The notes beneath the pieces were generated by a model. The model was not told the origin of the DNA. It ran no database searches and saw only the letters and a program-made list of their open reading frames with translations. Positions 10,336 through 23,565 of a stretch of 64,000 nucleotides of DNA are shown here, piece after piece; positions within the stretch are counted from its first letter, which is position 1, and each line of letters begins with the position of its first letter. This stretch comes from Callaeas wilsoni (taxonomy: Eukaryota > Chordata > Aves > Passeriformes > Callaeidae): positions 310,001-374,000 of the forward strand of contig VWPU01004130.1 of NCBI GenBank assembly GCA_013398955.1. The letters are read 5' to 3'. A program made the position numbers and the translations under genes.

Positions 10336-13300
10336 ACTGAACTGCCAACAGGAGAATTCTGGATGGCTTTCACTGGTTAAAATTTCCCCCTTTTCCTCTT
10401 GTTAGGTTAATGGCTGGGATATATCCATAATTCTTAGGAAAGAGCACATAATGCACACGGTGTCCACACTCTGTGTAGTTCTTTGAACACATATTCCTAT
10501 GTTATTCTTTTTGATGGTCTCTAAATGAAGTTCCCAGGTAATGCCAATTTACAATAATCTCTCTGCTTGTGATCCCACAACTTGCCCTGGGCAAATCTCA
10601 TTGTTTTTCTTTGTCCCCTGACTGCTTCTGTAAAATTATGCTAATAATAGCCACACCAGAGAGATGCTGGGTGAATTCGTGTGCCTGCAGAGGGCTTTGA
10701 AGATGAAAAGGCTTATTTAAATGTTACATATTGCCACGAGTATTATTATTAAAGCTTAAGAGTGCATTCTGCCCTCAGACAGACACACGCAGCTGCTGCT
10801 GTCTCCACTGTCCGTGTTTACACTGAGAACCGTGCAATGGGGCAGAGCTGTACGGATCTAGAGACTGTAAGTTCAGCAAGTTGGCTTTGCTGGAGCAAAT
10901 ACAGGGTTTCTGTGCATGTGGAAGGCATGCAAATTTGGTATGATCACAATTTAGAGGTGCTTGTAATGCATTTGCGTCGGATGAACTCTTTGCAGCTTCT
11001 GTTTCTACAACGCTATTAACTACAGGGAGAAAGAACAGAATGAAAGAGCAGGAAAAATATTTATCATAAACTTTTGGATAAATCTCCCAATCAAAACTGA
11101 GCAGAGCTAGGGCAGTCCTGGTGACAGAGACCAGGCTGTGACTCCGAGGTCAGGCTGAGCTCTCACGTCACATTTGGGTCATGCTGCATGAATTGTCTGC
11201 AAGGCTTCCTTGTAACCTGTCAAGGGTCCTGGGTTATAATGCAGGAAATGAGCTCCAAAGGTCTGATGAATCTTAAGGTGCCTTTGTAATCCAGAATTTC
11301 TGTTCAAACTGAAAAAATTATGAAGACCCTGTTATTGCTCAACCATTGCACTTTCTTTTGCCACTGTTAAAACTGTTTTGTTCACTGTCCTCCAGATAAT
11401 CTTTACAGAGGATTTACAAACTAATCTTTCTGACTCTGCCATGTCGCTCTTGTGGAAGTCAATTGCAGTTTTACAGTCACACTGCCTTTGATTAACTTGC
11501 CATGTGTAATGACAGTGAAATTTGGTCTAATAAGAAGAAACTTAGCCTTGTTCTCAAATAAAAATCAAAGGAGAGTCTCCCTAAATAGATTGTCATATTC
11601 CACTCTTCACTGTAGGCTTCTTTGCTTTAATTCTCTTTTTTTCTGGTTGAATCAGAACACTTGCAAAATAAAGATAATCTGAATTCAGAAACAAGGTAAA
11701 GAACACTGCCATTGCTGTTGTTTTAAAGACCATGTTGGCAAACAGCAGAGATGCTTCTTTCACCAGAGAAAGCTGATAAAAGCATTTATTGCTTTATGTT
11801 CAGATCATTCTGAGAAGCGAGCAGAAATGAGGCTGATCCATGCAAGAACCAGGGTTTCAGAAGTCAAATAAACAAGTTCATGCACTTAATGGTACCTTCC
11901 AATACACTTTTGAAGATCAAGAGCAAGTAAACCACAAACAGGAGATATATGCATCTTCAAAATCTAACCTCCCAGACCTGCTATTTCTTTTAATAAAAAG
12001 ATCAAAAGTGGCTTAGGGTTTTGAGTACTCAACATTACTATTAAAGAGTTTGGAATTAAGATAAGGGAAGTCAGAGAGTTTGGGCCAAGCTGACTGACAG
12101 AGCAGGCTAGTGTCTGTGCAGCTGCCTAAATGCTTAAAGGGCTATCCTTGCCTTTTAAAGTTTAAGACAAAAACAAGGAAAAAAGAAAATCTTTCATTAA
12201 AGCTCTGTTACTCTGGATAACCAAGGACAGATTCTGGGTGGTCCCCATAAAGTTTCTTTTTAACTTGATAGCCAAACTCATGGGTATTTTCCAACAGTTG
12301 TAGGGGATGAAATAACACTGAATTAATTCCTTTTTTAAAAATAAAAGGAATGGAAAGAACAGCTAGGTCTCTGTACAACTGCCTTTGAAATCATCACTGT
12401 TGGGCTTGTCTGCATGTTCTATGCAATGTTATGAATTTGCATGGTCTGGCCCTCCTTCAGGCTAAACAACTGATCTTGGTAACTTCACTGGAGCACAGCA
12501 GGTCACTTGGGCTGGTGAGTGTTCTGGGAGGTTATTAAGGTTCTTCAGTGGTAAAATACATGCCCTGCTTGCCTGGCTTCTTAGAAAGTGTAGTCATCTG
12601 CCACCTCCAAATCATGTTCTCCTGCCCTGTAGGAACCCCACGCGCAAGATATAAAAATTACAAGATGACTGTTGCTAAAACCATTGATGTAATTGGCTAT
12701 CTTATGTGAGGGTTCCAAATAAGTCAAATATTTGTCAAAATGGTAAACAAGAAATCTTCAGAATCAAGAAGGGATTTTACCTGCTGTTCTTGATCCATGT
12801 GGCTCCGTAGCAAAAGGCTGCAAAGAACACGAGTCCTGATCTGCTGAAAGCCAGCTGAGGTTATGTCCCAGACACCCTTACATAATTAGAGTCAACACAC
12901 TTGGAAATGGGCAGAGCCAAATTCTGACATCACCATTTCAATTTTACCATTACACAAATAGTCATAAAATCATAAAATCATTGTCTTACCTGCAAGCTCA
13001 GTCTCAGGTAAGTGGAAAGGTGCAATGAACACAAGGCAAATTAACATAAGCAAGAAAAGAAAGGAAATATCTGTTGGAATATCTTAATCTGAAATTTGAG
13101 TAAAGAGACAGTTCCATTTTTAAGAATTAGAAAGAAAGTGCCTTTGATAAGGGACATTCTCAGAAAACGGTTTTAATTCATAAACTCCATTTAAGGGAAG
13201 AATTTATATTCACTTGCAATCAAATTTCCAACTGCTCACATTCTGGCTCGGTTTTCCCAGATGTTCCTTCTCAGGTTGTCAAAGAAGTGAAGTAAATTTC

Positions 13301-13973
13301 TGTAGTTTGCAGGTGTTAAGTTGCAGGTACATAATTTCATTTTCAAAGATAAAAATTCAATAAGGAGAAATAAGATTCTTGGAAGAGAAATGTAGTCTTG
13401 TGTCTATTTTTTTGCATTCCTATCACTGCTTTCTTACTTATATTATTAGCATTAAAAATCAACGAAGAGGTGTGAGGTAGATTGATGGTTTCCCAAAATA
13501 TAATTTCTAATAAGAATCGCACATGTATCCAAGAATACAAATGCTAATTAGACAGAAATTTGATTCTTCATTCACCTGCAGAGACATTAAAAGCCTTCAT
13601 GTGGCCAATAATGAGTGTTCCATAGCTTGAGATAGTTTAAGGACACTTCCCAGCCCACTCAGTCTTCAGCCAGGAGATGTCTGGGAGAAATCATGATCTC
13701 ATCGTGGAAAGGTTACAGTCAGTAAAGTGAAATCAAAGCAAGCCAAGGTATCATGAAATATTTTTTTAGCTCTAGGTGACAGTCAAAGCAGGAAAGACCA
13801 AGTATTTAAACAGGAATGAAATCAGCTCGTGATTATTTGTCCTCTGAGAAGTGCTGGAGGCATGTCGGTGGCCTCCTGGCCTTCCCACTGTGCCTGCTGC
13901 AAGAACAGCTTAAGGACGTCAGCTTTTGAGCCAAGGCCATTTCACTCACTAAAAGTGGTTTGATTTTTTGGGT

Positions 13974-13993
13974 GTTTGTTTGTTTGTTTGTTT
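13974..13993. repeat. (GTTT)5 microsatellite
   Basis: Five perfect GTTT units. No other feature is associated. Confidence 0.95.
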
Positions 13994-15169
13994 AATTTAC
14001 AAGAGCAATGTATCTTATTAAAACTCCCGGCATTTAGAGCAAGGAGAAATTAGGCAACAAATTTACCACAGTAGTGCTTTTCCTTGAGAGACCAGTGCTT
14101 ACTCAGAGATGTAATTCCTATCTCCAGCTTTTCCCTTGCCTCGAATGTCACCATTTATGGCTCCCACCTTCAGTTTTGTACCATGCTCATCATTCCACAT
14201 CCTGGATATCTTCCAACAGTGGCTATTCGGGATGCAAGGACACATCACATATTGTTTCTTCCCTTGTTCTCAGGACAGGCAAATTATTTTGGTAAAGGAA
14301 GCATTTGAAGAAGATTGGGTAGGGCTTAAATAAACACCTAGAAAAATTATTTTCATTGCAAAGCCTTATGGAATATTTCTTGTCAATTTTTTGTCTTTTC
14401 AAGCAGAAAAGAGTGCTTAGGAAATTCTGGTTATCATTGTTCGTAAGAGCATAAATAAGCCTTCCTGCATGTTTGATTCATCTAACCTAACATCCTCCCT
14501 ACTAAAGGAGTCAGAAGTGAATTCCAGGGTCACTTCCCTTGTAAAATCATTCCGGCTTTCAGCAACCAGTAGTTTAAGGACTCATGACTGCAGCTGGATC
14601 ATCCTATCTAATGGCTATCAGTAGTTATAGTCCCCATAAATTTATTTAACTCCTTTTGTTGTATCATCAGATTTATTATTCTCCAGAACAGTGCCAGGGC
14701 TTCGGATTGGATCATTTCAAGAGTATACTATGCATTATTTATATTCAAAATATTTAATGTCTGCCTCAACAATATAGCTTTACTTGTTCTAAGATTATAT
14801 ATGAGGTTGATATTGCTGCTTGAATAAACATACACTGACAAGTTAATAAAAATAACATTTTAACTGCTTGAGTGCAATGTTCCAGTGACCCGTAAGATCA
14901 GTTCTAGGCTCTCTGCAGTCCTAAGCTCGGTGTGAGTTTAACATTCATCCATGGGTCCACAGCAGCCATTGAACAACTCATGAACTCACCTAAAAGAAGA
15001 GAGCACAAAATGCAAATAGCAATTTAAATGGCTGCATGGAAAAAGAAAAAATTTGTTGTTAAACTACAGCAGGCTGAAATGAGAGCTGAGAATGACAGAG
15101 AGGGCAGGTAGTGACCCCCATACTTAAAGATGCACGACAAAGGCATTTGCTCTAAGTTCTCATGGAAAG

Positions 15170-15400
15170 CCTTTTAGACAAATTAATTAAGCAATAAGAC
15201 ATGACAGGGTGTGAATCGCTTGGTAATGATTTACGCCTATTGTGTTGTTAGGCAGAAGGCCAAAGGCCGAGTGCTGTCAAATCACCTAGGTGTAAATTAT
15301 CATTTGATAATTTGAGCCCTGGAGTGCGTTATTGTAATTAGAAGGTGTTCTATCATAAGTTTTCGACTTCATTCCATTTTTTTTTCCATTCTCAGCTCCA
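15170..15400. promoter_or_regulatory. Candidate enhancer/CNE with NFI-like and T-box-like palindromes
   Basis: Three palindromic elements lie within 65 bp. TAGGC-AGAAG-GCCAA (15249-15263) differs at one base from the NFI full site TTGGC-N5-GCCAA. CACCTAGGTG (15283-15292), continued by TAAATT, is the centre of the Brachyury-type palindrome TCACACCTAGGTGTGA. AAATTATCA-TT-TGATAATTT (15294-15313) has perfect 9-bp arms. AATTAATTAA-type homeodomain words (15181-15190) lie to the left. No repeat family matches. An NFI-type site upstream of an NFI gene would allow auto- or cross-regulation; that link is inference. Confidence 0.45.
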
Positions 15401-18400
15401 TTTTGATACTTAGAATGCTATCATTAAAAACTAAACCTTTTCTTGCGAGATTATTTCAGACAACTAATAGCCTGAGAGGCTTTACACAACAAACCCTGTC
15501 ATATACCACAATGCATAGCAGAGAAGTCAATGCAGGCATGTCATCACTGTAATTTAATCACCGTGCCTTCATTCATAAAGCCAGTTACAGACAAAGGGAG
15601 GTATTAGGGTTATTTGGGAATGTGCAATCAAAATTAGTTGGAAGTTAGGTGCAGAGTTGATGAAGAGGAATGAGGCAGCTGCACTTTCTCTTTTCAAATT
15701 AAATAGCGCAAAAAAAGATGGAGAGATAATAATATGAATCCTTCCAAGTACAGCATCCAGACAGCTGTAGAAACCACAAGAAGATGACTCCAAAGCCTGA
15801 TTATTCAAACTGAGGGAATCAAAATGCAGCAAGGGCTGTTCTGTGCAAAGATGTGAACATCATCTCTAGCTCTGGAAATTCATACAATCCAGCTTATCAG
15901 AACTTGGGAGAAGCTTATCACTGCCTACTTGTCTACTTGTTCTATTCTTACATGTTTCTGGAGATGGGGTATTTAAGTAGCAGGATCTCCAATTTGATTC
16001 AGTTTGCCATTAGTAGGTACCTACAGTCATTAGCCACACGTACGGCGCAGAAGAAAGGTCTTTTCAAGTGTGGCGTAGAAATGGATGTCATGACAGCCTC
16101 TTTTTGCCTCTTGCCTCATCTATGGCTCCAACATGGGGAAAAATATTGTATCAAATCCAGCTATTGTTTCCCAAACATTAACCAAGGTCACAGTTATATG
16201 CAATAGAACATCCTTAACGTTCTTCCATGACTAGAGGACAACAGCTTTCACTGCAGAATTCCTAGCACTAAAATGATTGCCCACTGATAAGAAGCAGTCC
16301 CATGATGGCAGTACCAAGGGTGAAATGTTAAGGTCAATCAAGAGAACATCTTTCTGAGCATTAAATACACTCAGAAAAAGAGAATTTTATCATTGGTCAG
16401 CCATGATTTCAAAACCTGCAAGAAACCATCTTGTAAGTGATATAACTATAAAAATAGAATGGGTCAAATTTGTTCTAATGAACGACCGGTTTTAAAATTA
16501 TTTCTCTGGAGTTTCCTTTTGATGTTTGCTTATCAGTGGCATATGCTCCTTTTTTGTTGTTGTGATTCTTTTTGCATCTATTTTTTTCCATACATTTTTG
16601 TGTTGTCACAAAAGCTGCCACACATCCACATTGCATTTATTTAATCAGAAGGATCCAGATAGCACGATAGATGGTTTTACCATCAGTCTAGCATATTATT
16701 AGTAGGTTGGGGCTTGGAAAATTGACAGAGAAACAGATGTTGGGATTATTTTATGTAGCTTGAATACCATAATGATATACAGTTGTCAGAAGCATCTATT
16801 TTCTTATTTTAGGAAGACGATTATTTTGTGGAGGAAATGGCTCGACTTTTTATAACCCAGAGGGGAGAGGAAAATAAAATGTAGGACCTGAGGAAAATAT
16901 CTAAGGAAGGAGTGATGGATGTTTAGCCTGTGCCTAAAAGTCTGTGCAGAACATGTGCAAATTACAAAATTTTTCTAAGGGAATAATCCTGGCTGTGCCT
17001 GTTTCCCTCACAGATACATATTTAATGAAATAAGGTAAAATAAATCTACAGTCTCATGATTTGCATGTCCTCGGTCTGCTGTAAAGTGTGACAGGAAGGA
17101 GACACTATTTTTGTTAGTTGCAGCTTAATAATGTAATATGCAGAGGTTACTCCCTTTCTCAGAAGGAAACAGAAGGCTTGGAAATGAAGAACTTGGACAT
17201 GCTTGGTGTGGCTTCATTCCCTTTTCGCTATGCTTATCAGTCACAGTGGGGAAAAAAGATCTAGCTGGTGTCCAAAGGACAAAGGTCAAAAAAACTTTAT
17301 TTCCATTTTTTTTTCCTACATTTAGTGCCTTAGTATTGGACTTTTAGATATGAAATAACGAGACCAAGTTTTCTTTTAGTTTCTTGTGAGTTTACTTGCT
17401 TTCTTTTCTGGCCACCTGCTCAAATGACATTTTAGGAAGAAACTGAGGGGCAGTGGAAATACTGTGAAAAGGACATAGCACCCAGAGCCTTGATGCATAC
17501 TTTTAGGAATGAATATCCATTCTTACCTTTCTTTACCTCTAATTCCTCTTTTCCTGCCTATTTCATCACTTCATGTTAAGGCCAGATGTGGAAAGAATTC
17601 AATATCTGGTAAGACAATTACATTTAGTTCCCATCACTATAATTTAAGTCTAAAGAGTTCAGGCACTCAGCTACTTCTGGAGGTGAAATAAGTCCCAAAA
17701 ATGAGTTCCTTGAGCAGTGGAGAAGCCAATATCTGTATCTTTTTTCATCCAGCATTCAAGAGTAGGGCTTGATACTTCTACCACAGACATCTGCGGAAAC
17801 ACTGGGGAAAAAAAATTGAGAAAACAGAGTTGTGTGTGGATTGGTGTGGCACTGAGTGCAAAGTAGGGAGAAACTTCCCTTCATGTACATGCACATTGAC
17901 GTGCAGACACACATGGGCAGAGAGAGACGTTATATGACTTCTGAAATCTCTTATTTAACAAAAAATGATCAGTCTTCAAAAAGCACATAAATTGGGTATG
18001 AATAGAGTAACCGCACAAGATGATATAGTCAAGTAACTCCCTAGGAAATCTGTGAAGAACTTTATTATTAATATCAAATATTATCTCTTCTTGTTAAAGG
18101 CATAAATCTCCATAATGAAATAGAGTTCATCAGCTCCGGATTTATATTCTTAGCAAGGGTTTAGATATTTATGGATGCCTCCCAAAAATTGGAGAGGTAA
18201 TAAAGAAGTACTGAACTAATAAAATCAACAGGTAGTTGAAGCAATATTTGAATTTAGACTTCACTTCTTGGTTATCAGGTTGCAATATGTAACATACAGA
18301 ACTGCCTCTGGACATTCATCAGAAGTGTCTCCTTTTGATTTACTTACCTAGCCACTGGTTTCTGTCTAGTATTACTCAATTCACAGGCAACTGGGAAAGG

Positions 18401-20699
18401 ATGTCTCTGTTAGTAAAACTATTTTCATTAAGACATTTAAGAAGCAGAGTGTGCATTTTTTCCATGCAGTTTTCATCAAAATGCACTGTTCAACGTGCTT
18501 TAAAACAACAATGGTTATTGCCAGTATTACCATAAGATTATTAGATTAATCTACTGATCACATTATTTATTCTTTCTTCTCTGTCCTTTTATTTACTTTA
18601 GAATATGAATTTCATGGGTGTTATTGACAATGAGAGACAAAGAAAAGAAAATCAGCTGAGTCTCCACTGCTCAGTGTGGTCCAGTTCTGCTCTCACAGCA
18701 ACATGTTTTTAGCATTCAGCTATGCCCAGCCATTCTTTGAAGTGAAAAAAATGTAGATATTAGCAAAAGGTTTAGACGAAAATTCTGGATCGAAGCATTC
18801 TTTGTCCTGGGGAAGACTCGTGTTTAAATTCTGTATTTTTTGTCATAGCCTAGTCCCAGGCTCTGAATTCAGATTAATCCAGGATATTGAAGTAACCGTG
18901 ATCTGAGTCTTAACTTTGTAATTATGGTCCATCTTAGTAACATCCAGTGACTCCATAACATCCAAGTGCTACTGCAAGTGACCAACTTGGAAATGCAAAT
19001 TTCAAGGTCTGTCAGGAGACCTTCTAGGATTTACAAATCATTATTACCTAAGACAAACCAGAAAAAGTGTGTATTTGAAATATTTGAGAAATGTTAGTAA
19101 TGTAGTTTTATGTGATTAAGCTACACTTCAAAAGAATGGGAAAGAATTACCTGTCAAAGATAGCAGACAGGGACTAAAGCTACAGAGGAATGAATTGGGA
19201 TCACTTCAAACAGATTATTTTATCCTTGAGGTAGATGTGTAGGAGAACTGCATTCCAAGATCATTCTTCTCCTTGGAGAACTAACCAGAATAATGTGATA
19301 GTCCTTACAGCCTTCAGTTTAACATAACCAGGATCGGTAATTTAGCATTTTTATATATTGAACAGATCTGCACTGGGAAACGCTAACGACAGCAACCAGC
19401 ATGATACAGATTGTTCTGTAGCTTTGACCTACAAGTACATTTCATAGCTGAGCTGGTGTCAGGATTCTGTCTGGCTGCTGCACCAGCCTCAAAACACAGC
19501 CCAGCTCCCTCATAGTACTTGCAAGCAATTCAGACACAGAATATTTTGGGGATCGTAAATGAGCAACATCTATTCCCAGGGTAAGGCAAGTCTATTTCAC
19601 AAGTTACTTTATGGACCATATGGTTATACTTGGTTACGTTCAGTCACATAACATCACATAAAGCAACTTAATCCAGTATATTCAGATCCATGCAATGCAA
19701 ATGGAGCATCATTTCCAAGCTTTAAAGGAGCCTTGTCTTTTTCCCTAGGGAATATGGTGTAGACTATAGTTTTAAATCAAACTTCTCATAAACTTTTAAC
19801 ACTCAAGTCTTTCCAAAAATCATGTCATGTTCCAACTTGGTGTGATGCAACTTATTATCTGTATGTCTGAGCATAAAAAAAAAGCACTCTGGTGTTCTAC
19901 TAAAATTATGCTGAAAATAGAAAATGAGATTGCAACCAGTAAAGAGGAGAAGTCAGAATTGCTTCAGGATTTTAGTACAGTCCTTGCCAAAACCAGCAAA
20001 GCATCCCTGAGGCCTCCTTATCCGGTGTGCTGAGCCGAAGTCTTCTGGAAATAGCAGGCTTAAAGGTTGTTAAGCCAGACAGTTTCTTAGATAAGTTTAA
20101 GGCTTATAACTAGGACATTTTAGTACTATACAGGGAAATAGCTCTCAGTCTCAAGTATGGCAGATATCAGGTGTAATTATGGGGTGAGCAATACAGAAAG
20201 CATAGCTCAAGAGGCAAGGAAGGAGTTAAGCATTATGCACTCAAAGGTAAGATTCCATCCCAGGCTAACAGCCCTCCAACACAACTTCCCATTGTTCACA
20301 GGTCTGGTGAGTTCCTGGGGTAAAGTACTTTTTTGGCTGTTGATGTCAGGAATGCTATCACTTTTGTGATATAATTTGGTTTTCTGTGTAATTACATCCT
20401 GGCAAAAGCATATTTCTAATAGCACAGCTAGGATTTTCTGTTTAAAATGCTCTGTTTAAATTGTTGACTTTCTGCTGGAATGCTGTATTTGGTTACATTC
20501 CACCCTCATTCTAGAGCTCCCTGTACATCCCGGAGCACAATAGAGTCATTATGCACTACCTTGGCCTTCAGGTCATGAACTACAATTATCTCTTTTCATG
20601 GCAACAATCTCTATAACCTAGAAACTACTCCCAGGGACAACATTATAAAGAAGGATTGGCATATGCATAAATAAAGATGAATAGATATTGGCACTCCTC
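15401..20699. other. Intergenic, no recognisable gene
   Basis: AT-rich unique DNA. The longest ORF is 117 codons (15853-16206, plus) and has no recognisable domain. Short T-runs occur; there is no repeat family I can name. Confidence 0.65.
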
Positions 20700-21000
20700 A
20701 GGGTTTTTGCCATTGATTATGGAATGTTGATTAATGCCATAATCACTACCTCCCCTCGGAAGCGATAGCGGCATTTTGTGCTGGCTTCACTTTTCTGTCT
20801 TCACATCTGCTGCTTTCTCTCCAGTCCCTGGCTCTTGTCACCCATCTGATTCATCCTTGTAGCACGATGACAAAAGTCACAATGTTTGGTTGCCAGCGAG
20901 AAAATTTCAGAGGAACAATTTTGAATCTGATTGTTCTCGACTAACATGCTGCTCCAACGGATTATAGCACTTTTATATGCAGTTGCTTTTTGCTAGGTCC
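20700..21000. promoter_or_regulatory. Candidate enhancer/CNE with homeodomain and SOX inverted motifs
   Basis: TGATTATGG (20714-20722) and CCATAATCA (20737-20745) form perfect 9-bp inverted arms around a spacer that contains TTGATTAATG. About 170 bp on, GAACAAT (20913-20919) and ATTGTTC (20930-20936) form an inverted pair of SOX-type cores. CpGs are more frequent here than around it (20758-20770), and no repeat family is recognisable. The call rests on motif layout only. Confidence 0.35.
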
Positions 21001-22682
21001 ATCTGTCTGCGCTCCAAGCTGTGCTCCTAAGATTTGACATTTCAGGCAGTTCTGATTCTGTTTTCTCTCATTCAGTTTCAGTTTTTAAGAACAGAAATCC
21101 AGTCAGGAAGTTATTTGGGGAGCAGTAGGCACAAAGCATGATTATTATTAGCAGTCTTCAAGCTATTAACCACAATGCTTTGTATTTACTTGACATTATG
21201 TAAAAAAAAATTATCTAAAACTCATCTACAAGGCAGATGAGTAAATAACACCTGCACTGCATGTAAGTAACTGGAATCCAGAAATCAGACATTCCGTAAT
21301 CCACAGAAGGAGCTTATCCACCCTAACAGCTACTCCCAAAGCACTAATTACTACAATATTCCCTGTCCTCATTAGATCAATTATTTGAAAGTTCATCTTT
21401 ACTTCCTGTAGGATGCTTACCTTCATTTACAGGTAACAAATGACTCATGAGATGCAGCTGCATTTTAACAGACTGGCCCCATAGACCTTGCAGAACAAGA
21501 TCAGAATCACAAGCAATAGAGATTGCTCTGCAGGAAAAGGCTTTGCTAGAAATGTATGTCAGAGTCAAATAATTAATTTACATGCATTGTCATTTTATGC
21601 AACATATGTTCGTTTTTTAAATACTTGCCTTGCCAGAAGCTAAGGAACCAGCCATAGAGATAAACTAAAGCAGACAATGTCTGGTAAAGTTTAGAGTAAA
21701 AATTGCTCCAAGTCGTACTGCGCTGGTCTAGTTGTCCTCCTGTAGACTTTAAAATAGATGGTCACATCATGTTGATTAGGTTAGTCCAAACACGCTAGAT
21801 GAAAATTACTTGGTTTTGGTATCAGGGAAGTTTTCTGGTTGCATGAGAAGAAAATGCTGGAGGGGAGTTTGTTAGCCAACACCAGCAGAGGTTTTGTCTA
21901 TAGGAATGTTTAGAGAGGCTTATGCATGTCTGTGTATTCTGTATATCTGGTTTATGTGGGACAAGCAAAACAAAAGAACTTTGTCCCTTTGGTCCTTCTA
22001 TTGTGAGCCAGGTATCCAAAAAAATTCATTATCCCTAAATGCCACAGGTTCACTCTTGCAATACAGGAGCTTGGTGCAGGAAGGGGGTGAAATACATAAG
22101 TAAAATATAAAAATATATCAAAGCCAGAAAAAATTAAACTGAAAGTTTTTTCACTTGTACAGGACGGAGTAGAGAAAGCTGGGCACTGAAACCATGGGTT
22201 TCCAAATAATAGGAACATTTAAAGACTAGCATTTCTTTTTCTCCATCCAAAGATTGATTTTTCGTTGTTGTTTTGTAAATAAAATAATGCAATTTAACAG
22301 CAACTTAATAAAAGAAATAATGGAACCTTTCAGAGACAGGGAATTCCTGAAAGAGTAGAGATTGTACACATATTGTTTCCTTTTATTCAGGAGCTGGCAG
22401 AAGAAAGAAAATATATTGCAAGCCAGCAGTTCTCTGAAGATACCTGAGTGTGCAGTTGTTACTCTGCTGGTCCTAGCACAATAATGTGGCGTGTGGATAA
22501 TGAATCCAACTTTTAAATTTTCTTTTTCCAAAAAGCTTGTAGACCTCTGTCAATGTACTGGCTGTATGAAGTGGTCCATTGCTGTCAGCCCCCAGAATGT
22601 TTAAGCCAGTTTCTTTCTATGATGGGAATTCAACCTCCATAAAACTTGCCCAAAGATTTGGGTGCATGCTGATTCAGGGGGG

Positions 22683-22705
22683 AAAAACAAAACAAAACAA
22701 AACAA
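22683..22705. repeat. (AAAAC)n microsatellite
   Basis: About four AAAAC units in a row within unique sequence. Confidence 0.9.
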
Positions 22706-23541
22706 CCAAGAAAAATCCTAAAGGTGTGTTTAATTATGTGTTAGCACAGGGAATTAGTCACACTGAGCAGGACTCCCATAGGGTGGGTGTAGAGCAAATC
22801 CCTTTAACATGTACTCCTGCAATCCAGAGGGGTCAGTGAACAACAAATGTGTTCTCTCCATGGTAAATGAGGGCAGACAAATGGAATGATAAGTGATATC
22901 CTACTTTCTGTACAAAGTACAGAAACAGAGTGACTGGTTTGAAGAATTCCTCAAAAACTGTAAAATAATGAACAGTTTATTTGGATTATGAAAGGGGTCA
23001 AATGCAAAAAAGGATCTGCACAGCAGGAAAAACAAGTTTGTCCAGTACAGCATGATGCGCTCCCAACATTTGACAAATGAGCCAGGAGCTGCTCTGTCCT
23101 GATGCTTTTCCATTTTTATGACTGCAAATCCACAGTGAATACAGTTTTATGTAGAAGGAAGTGCCTCTGACAGATACAAAATTACTTCAACGCCAACATA
23201 GTTTATTATCCACTCCTGTGCTGATTTACACACAAGCTAAACTCCAGTTTTCAGCAATGTCTGCTGCCCCTTTAAAGAATTCAGGTGTAATGCCTGAAGT
23301 TCATGGACTCCTTATCTGTTGCATGATCTTCACTGAAAAAATAATATCTGAACTGAGCAGACTTGAATACATTTATGTCTGTGGAAAATCAGGAATTCCT
23401 CCCCTATTCCTGGATAAAAGCAGAAAATAACTATATCCCCAGCTTTTCAGGCTGTCTCTTACAGACAAATAAAAGGAGTCCAGAGTATTCCCATTCAGCC
23501 TGGTGACAGACTACGTAGGTAGGCTGGAACTAAACTGAGCC

Positions 23542-23565
23542 CTGTCTGTCTGTCTGTCTGTCTGT
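23542..23565. repeat. (CTGT)6 microsatellite
   Basis: Six perfect CTGT units. Two overlapping minus-strand ORFs run through it and gain a TDRQ-type repeat from it; these are not genes. Confidence 0.95.

Larger units (their letters stand above)
8164..15169. other. Intergenic, no recognisable gene
   Basis: Mostly unique AT-rich DNA with the palindrome cluster at 8750, a weak CNE candidate at 10190-10335 and the (GTTT)5 at 13974. No ORF exceeds about 85 codons, and none resembles a known protein. No interspersed repeat is recognised by eye. Confidence 0.65.
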
